A stretch of DNA of 14,649 bases from Deltaproteobacteria bacterium (GCA_030593645.1 JAUVGT010000068.1:1-14649); one strand, 5' to 3'. Shown: positions 1-7,895, counted from the first letter of the stretch. Translations and numbers: made by a program. Notes: generated by a model not told the origin, from the sequence alone.

Positions 1-1
1 G

Positions 2-217
2 GTTAAGAGCCATCTCAGCCTGACCCATGATCCCACGCGCAAGGGAGTTCCCAAGGGCTGGACATTACCGATCCGTGACATACTCATCTATTCAGGTGCC
101 AAGTTCCTGTGCCCCTGCGCCGGAGCAATCAGCCTGATGCCAGGTACCGGTTCCAACCCGGCATTCAGAAGAATAGATGTGGATACGGAAACAGGCAAGG
201 TCGCAGGTCTGTTCTAA
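2..217 (+). CDS. fhs: Formate--tetrahydrofolate ligase, C-terminal end (partial)
   Basis: The reading frame is open from base 2 to a TAA at 215-217 and gives the last 71 residues of a protein that begins outside the window. It contains the FTHFS C-terminal pattern: LPIRD, then SGAKFLCP, then SLMPGTGSNPAFRRIDVD, and a final ETGKVAGLF. In this family the enzyme joins formate to tetrahydrofolate using ATP, making 10-formyl-THF in the cytoplasm. In acetogens and autotrophic sulfate reducers this is a methyl-branch step of the Wood-Ljungdahl pathway. A hairpin terminator follows 31 bases after the stop, so this is the end of its transcript. The family call rests on remembered C-terminal motifs, because the P-loop and catalytic part lie outside. 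Confidence 0.88.
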   Translation, partial: VKSHLSLTHDPTRKGVPKGWTLPIRDILIYSGAKFLCPCAGAISLMPGTGSNPAFRRIDVDTETGKVAGLF

Positions 218-248
218 TTGTCATAGTATTATATAATGGATAAAATAG

Positions 249-278
249 TGCCCGCCGTTTACCTGCGGGCATTGTTTT
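249..278 (+). terminator. Rho-independent terminator after fhs
   Basis: A perfect 7-bp GC-rich stem (TGCCCGC at 249-255, GCGGGCA at 265-271) encloses a 9-base loop and is followed by TTGTTTT. It lies 31 bases past the fhs stop and separates that gene from the next one at 356. Confidence 0.85.
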
Positions 279-355
279 AATCATACAATTGGTCTGTTTT
301 TTAAAATTTTCTTTATTTTTTACCTAAAACCCCCGTAACAGGTGATCGAAAATAA

Positions 356-1807
356 GTGAAAGAAAACTGCACTCACCATCCAACGAAACAGGCCCATTTT
401 ATCTGCCCTTATTGTAATCTTGGTTTTTGTTCCGAATGCATTACAAAAAGGCAAAAAGCATTTCCACTGCAAAACGAAGTCATGCATTTATGCCCCAAGT
501 GCAACAGGGAAGCCGACTGGGTTGGCGTCGAAAATATCATTGATCCTTTTTGGAAAAGATTTCATATATTTTTTATTTATCCATTCCGTTTGCATCCGCT
601 TATATTTATTGTTGTTCTATCTATTATAGATGCCATATTCTCCGGTCCTTCATTTTTCAGTCTTATCATTCAAATTGTTTTGTGGGGTTTACTTTTAAAG
701 TATGCTTTTTCGAGCCTCCAGGCTACTATTGAAGGTGATTTGATCCCTCCAAAAATAAGCACAAAAACAATTTCTGATGATTTTTTTAGAGTCTTCAAAC
801 AAATCGGTATATATGGTGTCATAGTTGTGGGATTTATTTTTGTAGGCAGGTCTGTGGGTATCATCCCTGCATTTCTTTACCTGTTTGTTGCTATTTTATC
901 AGTACCCGCAATGATTATTGTCCTGGTTGTAACGGACAGACTTTTTCACGCAATAAATCCTGTGGTTTTTATTGGATTAATATTTAAAGTCGGTTGGGGC
1001 TATCTGCTGATGTACATATTTCTGATCCTTCTAGCGGTCGCGCCCTCATTTTGCCACACATCGCTTAGTAATATGCTGCCCCCCGGACTTGCAAGTTTCG
1101 TTGCGAATATGGCAGAAGGTTATTATACAATTATCTCATATCACCTGATGGGGTATGTCATTTTACAATATCATGACAGGGTTGGGTACCATGTAGATTT
1201 TGAGAATTTCCGCGGATATACTGATAAGGGGTATGATGTTAAGGAAAATAAAGCGATAGAAAAGCCAAACACAGAGATTCTTAACCGTGTGGGTGCACTT
1301 GTTAAGGATGGAAAATTAAATGATGCGATCACACTCATCAAGGATTCCACAAAGGTCGGTGGGTTTACGGACCTGGTCCTTTCAGAACGTTATTTCAATC
1401 TTCTTAAAATGGAGAAACGTTCTGCAGAACTACTCAAACATTCAAAAATCCATTTAAATCTTCTTGCAAAGGCAAACCAGAAAACCAAAGCATGTTCAAT
1501 CTATGCAGGCTGCTTATCCAAAGACCCTGCATTTATCCCTTCCCCCTTATCCCTGTTTAAAGTCGCCGGCTGGCTGAATGAATCCGGAAAAAGCAAGGCT
1601 GCCATAAGCACATTTAACAAACTGATCAAAGCCTATCCTGGAGACAACCTGACACCCAGGGCATATTTTCGGTCGGCCCAGATTTTCAATGACAGGCTGA
1701 TGCAGCCGGAAAAAGCAACCAGAATTTTAAAAGGCCTGATCAAAAAATTCCCAAACCATGAAATTATTCCGCAGGTTCAGAACTACATCTCAAGCATGGG
1801 CATCTAA
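356..1807 (+). CDS. B-box-like zinc-finger, multi-TM protein with TPR-like tail
   Basis: This is a 483-residue membrane protein without a recognised enzymatic function. Residues 5-49 have a Cys/His pattern that could bind two zinc ions: C5, H8, C17-x2-C20, C25-x2-C28, then H44 and C46-x2-C49, resembling a B-box finger. Residues 70-275 are very hydrophobic, with about five or six membrane segments (near 70-95, 100-118, 150-195, 203-230 and 255-272). From about 305 to 480 the chain is soluble and helical, with TPR-like features such as AISTFNKLIKAYPGD. The start is GTG at 356, with AGGTGAT at 340-346 as ribosome site; no in-frame ATG upstream is better. It converges on the rhomboid gene with only 32 bases between the stops. 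Its residues 378-470 align with rhomboid residues 387-480, suggesting a functional link. Zinc binding and topology are inferred. Confidence 0.8.
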   Translation: MKENCTHHPTKQAHFICPYCNLGFCSECITKRQKAFPLQNEVMHLCPKCNREADWVGVENIIDPFWKRFHIFFIYPFRLHPLIFIVVLSIIDAIFSGPSFFSLIIQIVLWGLLLKYAFSSLQATIEGDLIPPKISTKTISDDFFRVFKQIGIYGVIVVGFIFVGRSVGIIPAFLYLFVAILSVPAMIIVLVVTDRLFHAINPVVFIGLIFKVGWGYLLMYIFLILLAVAPSFCHTSLSNMLPPGLASFVANMAEGYYTIISYHLMGYVILQYHDRVGYHVDFENFRGYTDKGYDVKENKAIEKPNTEILNRVGALVKDGKLNDAITLIKDSTKVGGFTDLVLSERYFNLLKMEKRSAELLKHSKIHLNLLAKANQKTKACSIYAGCLSKDPAFIPSPLSLFKVAGWLNESGKSKAAISTFNKLIKAYPGDNLTPRAYFRSAQIFNDRLMQPEKATRILKGLIKKFPNHEIIPQVQNYISSMGI

Positions 1808-1839
1808 TTGCCGGTCTTCCCCTTTGAAAATGAAAAGCG

Positions 1840-3306
1840 TTAATTACCAAGTTTTCTTTTTGCGATCTGGGCTTCACTGGAGGCGGGAAATTTCGCAGGT
1901 ATAACCTGGAGGCATTTTCGCCAGATAGCTTTATTGCCTTTTTTTTTGTAAGCTTCAGCCAGCCTTAATAGAACAGTTGGGATTCCCGGCATATCCGCCT
2001 TTTTTTTCAGAAGAACTGAAATAATTTTTAATGCCATTTCAGGACGTCCCGTTTCAGCACAAATTGAGCTGATTTTAAGATAAAGCGGCAGGGGAAGCCT
2101 CTGTTGTTTCACAAGTCCTTTATATTCGTTGTAGATTTCATATGCTTTGTTCAAATTTTCTTTATCCTTGCTCAGTTCAGGAATCAATTTCCCTGTTATA
2201 GAATGATAACGCGGATCTTCGGGATGATATTTTTCGATATCATATAATCGTGTAAGAGCATCCATGTGATTTGGTTTTTTTACAAGAATCTCATTTAAAT
2301 AATCGCGAGCTTTGTCATGATCAAGTTCACCAATCGCGTCCAACGCTTTTTCCATAAGCAATAATACTCCATCAACTTTTTCTTCCTCAAAGACATCTTC
2401 CTTGGAAAAATCCATATATTTCCAGCTGATAAAACCTAAAGCCGCTCCTCCCGCAAGACCCCCGGCATGGGCCATATAGGCCACATTGCTGATATCCCCA
2501 TAACTGATCTGCTGGTATATTTCATTACCAACCCAGAGGGGCAAGAGAACGATAGCCGGAACTTTGAGATATATGATGATGCCAAAGAATAAAAGTATAT
2601 TTATTTTTTTTCTCCCAAAAAGGACGGTCACCGCTCCCATAAGGCCCGATATGGCTCCGCTGGCTCCAACAAGCTGTGTTGTACTGCCGAGATTGAAAAG
2701 TCCGTAAACTGAAACTGATAGGATACCTCCGACAAGGTAGATCCCTGTATAAAGGGCTCTGCCGCATCCAAACTCCAATATACAGCCAACAAGCCAGAAC
2801 ATGATCATGTTACCAACAAGATGCCCTGTGCTCCCATGCAGGAACATGTGGGTAATGAATGTGACGGGTTTTCCTTCTGATGGTCTGAAACCGTAGCGGG
2901 AAGATACTGTTGAGTTTAATTTTTCTTCAAATGTATTATTTAATTCCTTCCATTTTTCATACTCTGGGTCCTGTATGGAAATAATTTCACCTTTTTTAAG
3001 TTTATTTCTAAATTCCTTATCTTTCATCATCTTCACATAAAACTCACCCATCGTATCGTCATCGATTTCTCCTGATAAATCGAGATAGTCCGTATCAGTG
3101 TTTTGAGACTTGAAATATTCAATATACCGTATCACTTCAATTTGAGCGAGGCCGGATTCAAGGTAAAATTCGATTGCATCAATATGCTTTTCCCGGTCAT
3201 CTGACTGGAAGAAAAAGAATACAAAACAATTAATAAAAACAATGGCCAGAGTGACCACCGGAGGATTTTTCAGACTGATTTTACCGATCAAAGGAATGAC
3301 AAACAT
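1840..3306 (-). CDS. Rhomboid-family intramembrane serine protease with TPR-like C-terminus
   Basis: This 488-residue protein should cut transmembrane substrates within the membrane. The rhomboid core is clear: TM1 at about 15-33; TM2 with HGSTGHLVGN (H157, H162, N166); the nucleophile motif GASGAISG with S216 in TM4; and the catalytic histidine in AHAGGLAGG (H280) in TM6. TM3 is near 184-205 and TM5 near 236-257. Two additions are unusual relative to a minimal rhomboid such as GlpG. About 115 charged, hydrophilic residues (34-148) sit between TM1 and TM2, where the L1 loop normally is, and a soluble TPR-like tail covers about 305-488. The ATG start has AGGTGAG just upstream (3315-3309 on the minus strand). 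The gene is monocistronic in view, convergent with the zinc-finger membrane protein and divergent from the trmO-like operon. The protease call is confident; the substrate is unknown. Confidence 0.92.
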   Translation of the reverse strand: MFVIPLIGKISLKNPPVVTLAIVFINCFVFFFFQSDDREKHIDAIEFYLESGLAQIEVIRYIEYFKSQNTDTDYLDLSGEIDDDTMGEFYVKMMKDKEFRNKLKKGEIISIQDPEYEKWKELNNTFEEKLNSTVSSRYGFRPSEGKPVTFITHMFLHGSTGHLVGNMIMFWLVGCILEFGCGRALYTGIYLVGGILSVSVYGLFNLGSTTQLVGASGAISGLMGAVTVLFGRKKINILLFFGIIIYLKVPAIVLLPLWVGNEIYQQISYGDISNVAYMAHAGGLAGGAALGFISWKYMDFSKEDVFEEEKVDGVLLLMEKALDAIGELDHDKARDYLNEILVKKPNHMDALTRLYDIEKYHPEDPRYHSITGKLIPELSKDKENLNKAYEIYNEYKGLVKQQRLPLPLYLKISSICAETGRPEMALKIISVLLKKKADMPGIPTVLLRLAEAYKKKGNKAIWRKCLQVIPAKFPASSEAQIAKRKLGN

Positions 3307-3682
3307 TTCTCACCTGTTTCATGAGTTATTATACAGAATTCCTGGTTAATCCGAGGATTTCCCACTTATCCTATATATTTTAATAAAGGATATTTTTTTC
3401 AGCATCATGCTGCTACTATATCACTATTTACTCATAATGTTAATAGAATCCATCAATTACCGATTATAAACTCAAAAATTACAACTTCATATCGCTTGGA
3501 TTCAAATGATTTAATATTGTATGGTAATGCCCGGCATGATATGTTTTACGGCATCTAAAATCAAGCTGAATAATATACTCCTTATTTGGAAACAAAATCG
3601 TTTGGGTCTTCTTTATTGTAGATGACCTGTAATTTATATTATTGCGGCAGGTTCGAGAAAATAATGAAGTTGAGGAATCATC
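3307..3682. promoter_or_regulatory. Divergent intergenic region, no gene seen
   Basis: This 376-base AT-rich stretch separates the rhomboid gene (-) from the trmO-like gene (+) and must hold promoters for both. A TATAAT box for the minus strand lies at 3333-3328, but I see no convincing -35 element at the right distance. A 13-base inverted repeat is at 3400-3412. No frame of coding quality is present on either strand. The promoter function is inferred from the divergent arrangement. Confidence 0.4.
3400..3412. repeat. Perfect short inverted repeat CAGCAT-C-ATGCTG
   Basis: The 6-bp arms are perfectly complementary around one central base. It lies about 95 bases upstream of the rhomboid start and 270 upstream of the trmO-like start. 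It has a T run before it on the plus strand and none after it, so it is not a plus-strand terminator. An operator role is possible but not shown. Confidence 0.35.
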
Positions 3683-4150
3683 ATGCCTGTAAGATTAAAC
3701 CCGATCGGCGTCATTTATTCACCCTACGATACAAAAGAAAAAGCCCCCATCCAGGGTGTTTTTCAACCGCAGGGGAAAGGTCAGATTGAAATATTTCATG
3801 AGTACGCAGAAGGCCTGAAAGATATTGAAACATTTTCTCATGTGATTCTCCTGTATCTTTTTGATCGTGCAGGAGAGATCAAGCTTGTCAGACAGACATT
3901 CCTGGATGATACTCCTCATGGTCTCTTCGCCACAAGACACCCGTGCAGACCGAACAGTATCGGGCTTACCATTGTGAAACTTTTAAAACGGGAAAAAAAT
4001 ATTCTCCATGTAGCCGGTATCGATGTGCTTGATCAAACACCATTGATCGATATCAAGCCGTATATTACAATATTCGACTGTTATCCCGAGGCTGATGATG
4101 GGTGGGTGAACCATGCTGAAGAAAGGCCAAAGCCTGCAGGCAGGGAATGA
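3683..4150 (+). CDS. TrmO/TsaA-family SAM-dependent methyltransferase (tRNA m6t6A type)
   Basis: The 155-residue protein is a TsaA-like beta-barrel methyltransferase. In TrmO this fold adds a methyl group from SAM to the N6 atom of t6A37 in certain tRNAs. Family motifs are visible in order: PIGVIYSPY (7-15), GLKDIETFSHVILLYLFDR (44-62), TRHPCRPNSIGLT (84-96) and LDQTPLIDIKPY (116-127). The family often has DGTP where this protein has DQTP. It is much shorter than E. coli TrmO (about 235 residues) and lacks the extra C-terminal domain; such one-domain homologues occur in archaea and many bacteria, and their substrates are less certain. GAGGAA at 3672-3677 supports the ATG. It is the first gene of a compact run with a GNAT, a radical SAM enzyme and a polyferredoxin. 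The fold is sure, the tRNA substrate only probable. Confidence 0.85.
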   Translation: MPVRLNPIGVIYSPYDTKEKAPIQGVFQPQGKGQIEIFHEYAEGLKDIETFSHVILLYLFDRAGEIKLVRQTFLDDTPHGLFATRHPCRPNSIGLTIVKLLKREKNILHVAGIDVLDQTPLIDIKPYITIFDCYPEADDGWVNHAEERPKPAGRE

Positions 4151-4157
4151 AGGTAAG

Positions 4158-4164
4158 AAAGGAA
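4158..4164 (+). promoter_or_regulatory. Ribosome binding site deciding the TTG start at 4170
   Basis: AAAGGAA lies 5 bases before TTG 4170. It is the main reason for preferring this start over the ATG at 4113. Confidence 0.55.
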
Positions 4165-4169
4165 TCACG

Positions 4170-5027
4170 TTGTTAATCAGAAATATCACTGATCAAGACA
4201 TTAAATGGGTAACTCAGTCTATTCAAAAAGAAAACTGGGGTTATTTGGAGAAAGACGTCAGGGGATGTTTTGATATTGAGCCGGAAGGCTGCTTTGTCGC
4301 CGAAACAGACGGCAAAAAAGCCGGGCATGTGTTTTCAGTATGCTATGAGCACTTTTCCTGGATCAGCCTTGTCATTGTTGATTCCCGTTTCAGGAAAAAA
4401 GGCGTTGCGTCGGCTCTTATGACAGAAGTTATTACATACCTGGAACATCGGGGTTCAAAATCAATCTTTCTTGAATCGGTTCCCGCAATTTCAGATCTTT
4501 ATCGAAAATTCGGATTTGAGGATCAATTCGATTCAATACGCTTCATGTTGACAGGAATCAAACCGTCAAAACCGGATTCAGATGGAATCCGGCCTGTTCA
4601 AAAAGATGATCTTGAAAAACTTGAAGCGTTTGATCGAAAATACTTTGGTAACAGCAGAGAGAAAGTATTAAGGAGAATGATCGTAGATTACTCGGATTAC
4701 TGCTTTCTTTTTGAAGATAAAAACGAAATTGAGGGCTTGATATTTGCGAGAAAAACAATAAACGGTTTCTGGATCGGGCCGTTGACATGTCATCCCGATA
4801 AACCATGGATTGCCAAATCCCTTATGGAAACCATGATATACTCTTTTAATAAGGAGAATATCGGAATAAAAATGGGTGTTCCTTCAGTCAATACAGCGGC
4901 TGTCTCACTGATATCTTCAATGAGCTTTTCTGAAATCGGAAGATCAATCAGGATGCTTCGTGGCGGAAAACCCCGTGCAGGTAACCTGAATGGAATTTTC
5001 GGGATCGGGGGGCCGGAAAAGGGCTGA
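4170..5027 (+). CDS. Two-domain GNAT-family N-acetyltransferase
   Basis: The protein has 285 residues if it starts at TTG 4170, which I prefer: AAAGGAA lies at 4158-4164 with 5-base spacing, and the protein then begins LIRNITDQD as GNATs usually do. An ATG at 4113 is in frame but would overlap the upstream gene by 38 bases and add non-conserved residues. The N-terminal GNAT domain carries the acetyl-CoA-binding motif A around 68-84 (VIVDSRFRKKGVASALM) and the typical end LYRKFGF (110-116). The second half (about 138-285, from IRPVQKDDLEKLEAFD) resembles the C-terminal domain of YitH-like acetyltransferases. Members transfer acetyl from acetyl-CoA to an amine, but this subgroup's substrate is unknown to me. 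Only 3 bases separate it from the radical SAM gene, so the two are probably cotranscribed. Confidence 0.85.
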   Translation: MLIRNITDQDIKWVTQSIQKENWGYLEKDVRGCFDIEPEGCFVAETDGKKAGHVFSVCYEHFSWISLVIVDSRFRKKGVASALMTEVITYLEHRGSKSIFLESVPAISDLYRKFGFEDQFDSIRFMLTGIKPSKPDSDGIRPVQKDDLEKLEAFDRKYFGNSREKVLRRMIVDYSDYCFLFEDKNEIEGLIFARKTINGFWIGPLTCHPDKPWIAKSLMETMIYSFNKENIGIKMGVPSVNTAAVSLISSMSFSEIGRSIRMLRGGKPRAGNLNGIFGIGGPEKG

Positions 5028-5030
5028 ATA

Positions 5031-5840
5031 TTGAAAACAAATGAAATTAGAGCTAAGAGTATCCTGCAGAAAAGCGGCATCCCCGGTGCTGATTATGTCA
5101 TCAACCCGTATACCGGCTGCACACACGCCTGTGTCTACTGCTATGCCCGGTTCATGAAAAGATTTACAGGCCACAAAGAACCGTGGGGTACATTTTTAGA
5201 CGCCAAAATAAACGCCCCTGAATTATTGAAAAAGCAGCTTGAAAAGAAAAAAAGCTCATTTAAAAGCAAAGTGTTTCTATCCAGTGTGACCGATCCATAT
5301 AATCCATCTGAAAAAAGGTTCGCCCTCACCCGAAAACTTCTTGAAATTCTCCTGGAACACCAGGTTCCCGTTTCAGTTCTTACAAAATCGGACCTGGTCA
5401 CAAGAGACCTGGATCTTTACCGTCAATTTGATGATTGTTCTGTTGGACTAAGTATGATGTCAACATCTGCTGAGACATCACATCAATTTGAACCCAGGGC
5501 ACCTGTACCGGAAAAACGGATTCAGGCATTAAAAATATTAAAAGAAAGCGGCATCTATACTTATGCCTTTATCAGTCCGTATTTGCCTGAAATATCAGAT
5601 ATTAAAAAACTTTTTAAAATGCTGGACGGCGCAGTGGATGAAATCGGGATCGAAGCGTTTAATCCCCGGGGTGCGAACTGGCATGGCGTAAAGAAAGTCC
5701 TTTTAAATTCCTATCCAAATCTCCTTTCCGGTTTCAGGAAAATGGTTTCAGATGATTTTTTCTGGGACAATCTGGAAGCACAGGTATCACATTTCACAGC
5801 GCAAACGGGTATCAATTTCATGGGTTTATTCAGACATTAG
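5031..5840 (+). CDS. SPL-family radical SAM protein (COG1533 type)
   Basis: This 269-residue enzyme has the radical SAM cluster motif C30-x3-C34-x2-C37 in NPYTGCTHACVYCYAR (25-40), which binds a 4Fe-4S cluster through three cysteines and cleaves SAM to a 5'-deoxyadenosyl radical. The sequence around SSVTDPYNPSEKRFALTR and VSVLTKSDLVTRDLD is typical of the broad group related to spore photoproduct lyase. Most members outside spore formers have no known substrate, so I do not claim DNA repair. The likely start is TTG at 5031, 4 bases after the stop of the GNAT gene, with AAAAGGG inside the end of that gene as ribosome site; an ATG at 5041 is out of frame. The membrane polyferredoxin encoded next could supply electrons to its cluster; this is inference from position. 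Confidence 0.88.
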   Translation: MKTNEIRAKSILQKSGIPGADYVINPYTGCTHACVYCYARFMKRFTGHKEPWGTFLDAKINAPELLKKQLEKKKSSFKSKVFLSSVTDPYNPSEKRFALTRKLLEILLEHQVPVSVLTKSDLVTRDLDLYRQFDDCSVGLSMMSTSAETSHQFEPRAPVPEKRIQALKILKESGIYTYAFISPYLPEISDIKKLFKMLDGAVDEIGIEAFNPRGANWHGVKKVLLNSYPNLLSGFRKMVSDDFFWDNLEAQVSHFTAQTGINFMGLFRH

Positions 5841-5897
5841 AGTTAATAAGTTATTTCAAAAATTAATAAAGTGGAGCTAAATCGGGTCGGCAACAAA

Positions 5898-6869
5898 ATG
5901 AAAAAAGAAAAAAACAGTTGGAATATCTCATTTAACACTTTTATACATCCTTTGGTTTTCGCAGGTATTTTTTACTCGATCGCCGTCTGGCGCTACCTTG
6001 CAACAGGCAGGGTTTTTTATATATACAACTTCGGAACCATCGGTACGTCACTGGCGATAGGCTTGTTTTTCGCCGCCGCACTCCCTAAAAAACACTCCCT
6101 TTGGGGTCGGAGAATTGCTCAGTTCCTGGTGGGATCATACATGCTTTTCTTTGTCGGGGTTTTCAAACATGAAAATATGCAGTTTGAAGGTTTTATTTTT
6201 TATCTGATAATGGGAGTATTTGCCGGCTCTACGCTTCACTATTTTATCGCAAAAATCGCGGGACCTTTGTTTTTCGGCCGGGGCTGGTGCGCGTGGGCAT
6301 GCTGGACAGCCATGATTCTGGATCTCCTGCCATGGAAAAAACCAGCAAACGGCAGGATACGGTATTTCGGTCTGGTGCGATATGCCCATTTCCTGCTGTC
6401 TACCGGTCTCGTTTTATATGCATGGTTTGCGCTTAAAATACAGCCTGAAAACCTGAAAACATCCATGGAATTATATTGGTTTGCAGGGGGTAATTTGCTG
6501 TATTATATTACCGGTATTATTCTTGCGGCCGTTTTAAAGGATAACAGGGCATTTTGTAAATATATATGCCCGATACCGGTTTTACAAAAAATCGGAACAC
6601 CATTTTCAATTTTAAAAATGAGAATAGATACTGAGACCTGCATCGAATGCGGTTTGTGCGAGCAAAACTGCCCCATGGGGATAAGATTAATGGAATATAA
6701 AAACACGAAAAGCCGGGTAATGTCTTCCGAATGCATCACCTGCACGACATGCCATGACGTTTGCCCGGAAAATGCTGTGGATTACACCTATGGCTTTGAT
6801 TTCAGCTTCAAAAATCACCTGTATTACGCCGACAAGCCTCTGAAAAACAATAAGAATCGTGATGCATAA
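5898..6869 (+). CDS. NapH-like membrane polyferredoxin (4Fe-4S binding protein)
   Basis: This polytopic membrane protein has about five or six TM helices and two C-terminal ferredoxin clusters. Numbered from a GTG at 5871, the cysteine sets are C140-x3-C144 (GRGWCAWACW), C229-x3-C233 (CKYICP), C257-x2-C260-x2-C263-x3-C267 and C288-x2-C291-x2-C294-x3-C298. The first two pairs sit at membrane edges as in NapH, NosR and CcoG; the first lacks the usual proline after its second cysteine. Such proteins pass electrons across or along the cytoplasmic membrane. I place the start at ATG 5898 (323 residues, MKKEKNSWN). GTG 5871 would add nine residues, and neither has a strong ribosome site. It closes the run that starts at 3683 and probably serves a redox partner, perhaps the radical SAM enzyme upstream. 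Confidence 0.87.
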   Translation: MKKEKNSWNISFNTFIHPLVFAGIFYSIAVWRYLATGRVFYIYNFGTIGTSLAIGLFFAAALPKKHSLWGRRIAQFLVGSYMLFFVGVFKHENMQFEGFIFYLIMGVFAGSTLHYFIAKIAGPLFFGRGWCAWACWTAMILDLLPWKKPANGRIRYFGLVRYAHFLLSTGLVLYAWFALKIQPENLKTSMELYWFAGGNLLYYITGIILAAVLKDNRAFCKYICPIPVLQKIGTPFSILKMRIDTETCIECGLCEQNCPMGIRLMEYKNTKSRVMSSECITCTTCHDVCPENAVDYTYGFDFSFKNHLYYADKPLKNNKNRDA

Positions 6870-6924
6870 AAAACCATAACAATTCTCTATTATCGTATTG
6901 GCATTTGGATGTTCGATTCACAAG

Positions 6925-6930
6925 TATAAT
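6925..6930 (+). promoter_or_regulatory. Possible -10 box (TATAAT) before the PAP2 gene
   Basis: A consensus TATAAT lies 38 bases before the PAP2 ATG in a 98-base gap, but no good -35 box is found 16-18 bases upstream. It is suggestive only. Confidence 0.25.
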
Positions 6931-6967
6931 TATAAACTGAATATTCGAAGAAAGGAATAGACTCCAT

Positions 6968-7861
6968 ATGATTACCCACTTTGAGCAGAGCATACCTTTT
7001 ATAACCTGGCTGCAGCAGTTCAGTCCAACATTGGATCCTGTATTTCTTTTTTTTACACGGCTTGGAGATGAACAGTTTTTTCTCATCTTATTACCGCTTG
7101 TTTTCTGGTGTCTGAACCGTCAGACAGGCGCGAAACTTGCGATAATGTTATTTCTATCCGTATATTTAAATGCTGTGTCCAAAAACATCATGGACCAGCC
7201 GCGGCCTTTTCTATACAGTGATCTGGTGAAACAACTGAGAGAAGTCGTCAGTGATCGAGGTTTCCCGAGCGGTCATACACAGCAAACGGTTTTTATCTGG
7301 GGTTACTTGTCTCTGCAATTCAAACGAACCTGGTTATGGATCATATCCGGGGTTATGCTGATCTTTGTTCCGTTATCCCGTGTCTATCTGGGCGTCCATT
7401 TCCCCATAGATCTTTTGGGTGGACTTGTTTTGGGATTGCTTGTTCTTTTTTCTGCTTTATGGTTAGCACCGAAAGTGGAAAAATGGCTTAGCAATAAAGA
7501 AATTGTTCCCAAAATACTGATAGCGGTTCTACTGCCATGCATGCTGATGCTGCTTTTTCATGATAAAACAAGCATTACAATTATGTCAACCCTGGCTGGT
7601 TTCTCTGTTGGTTTGATTCTCGAAAGGCAATGGATTCAATTCGAAGTATCAAATAACTGGCGCATAAATACCATGCGATATATCACCGGGATGATCGGTC
7701 TCGTGATTATATGGCTTGGATTGCGAATCACTTTTGAATCGTTTGAGCCTTCCTGGTTGTTTCGAATCATCAGGTATATCATGTGCGGTTTTTGGGTCGG
7801 GTACGGTGCCCCCTGGTTATTTGATCGACATATAAAACATAAAAACCCCTCAGCCATATAG
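6968..7861 (+). CDS. PAP2-family membrane phosphatase
   Basis: The 297-residue protein has the complete type 2 phosphatidic acid phosphatase triad of motifs: K72-x6-R79-P80 (KNIMDQPRP), P100-S101-G102-H103, and S137-R138-x5-H144-x3-D148 (SRVYLGVHFPID). H144 would form the phosphohistidine and H103 the acid. Members remove phosphate from phosphatidic acid, undecaprenyl diphosphate or related lipid phosphates, with the active site facing outward. The core ends near 165, followed by roughly 130 residues with about four more hydrophobic segments, a known extended architecture. AAAGGAA lies about 10 bases before the ATG. The AraC regulator gene begins about 35 bases after its stop, so the two may share a transcript. 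Family assignment is firm; whether it acts on undecaprenyl diphosphate, phosphatidate or sphingolipid phosphate cannot be told. Confidence 0.92.
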   Translation: MITHFEQSIPFITWLQQFSPTLDPVFLFFTRLGDEQFFLILLPLVFWCLNRQTGAKLAIMLFLSVYLNAVSKNIMDQPRPFLYSDLVKQLREVVSDRGFPSGHTQQTVFIWGYLSLQFKRTWLWIISGVMLIFVPLSRVYLGVHFPIDLLGGLVLGLLVLFSALWLAPKVEKWLSNKEIVPKILIAVLLPCMLMLLFHDKTSITIMSTLAGFSVGLILERQWIQFEVSNNWRINTMRYITGMIGLVIIWLGLRITFESFEPSWLFRIIRYIMCGFWVGYGAPWLFDRHIKHKNPSAI

Positions 7862-7895
7862 AAAACTATAATCACAAATATAAAGCAATGAGACT

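Noticed and set aside
1808..1839. Possible bidirectional terminator between the convergent genes
   Set aside because: Only a CTTT/AAAG pairing is visible in the 32 bases; too weak to call.
7857..7870. Hairpin TATAG-AAAA-CTATA at the end of the PAP2 gene
   Set aside because: The stem is AT-only apart from one pair, overlaps the stop codon and has no T run, so it is not a credible terminator.
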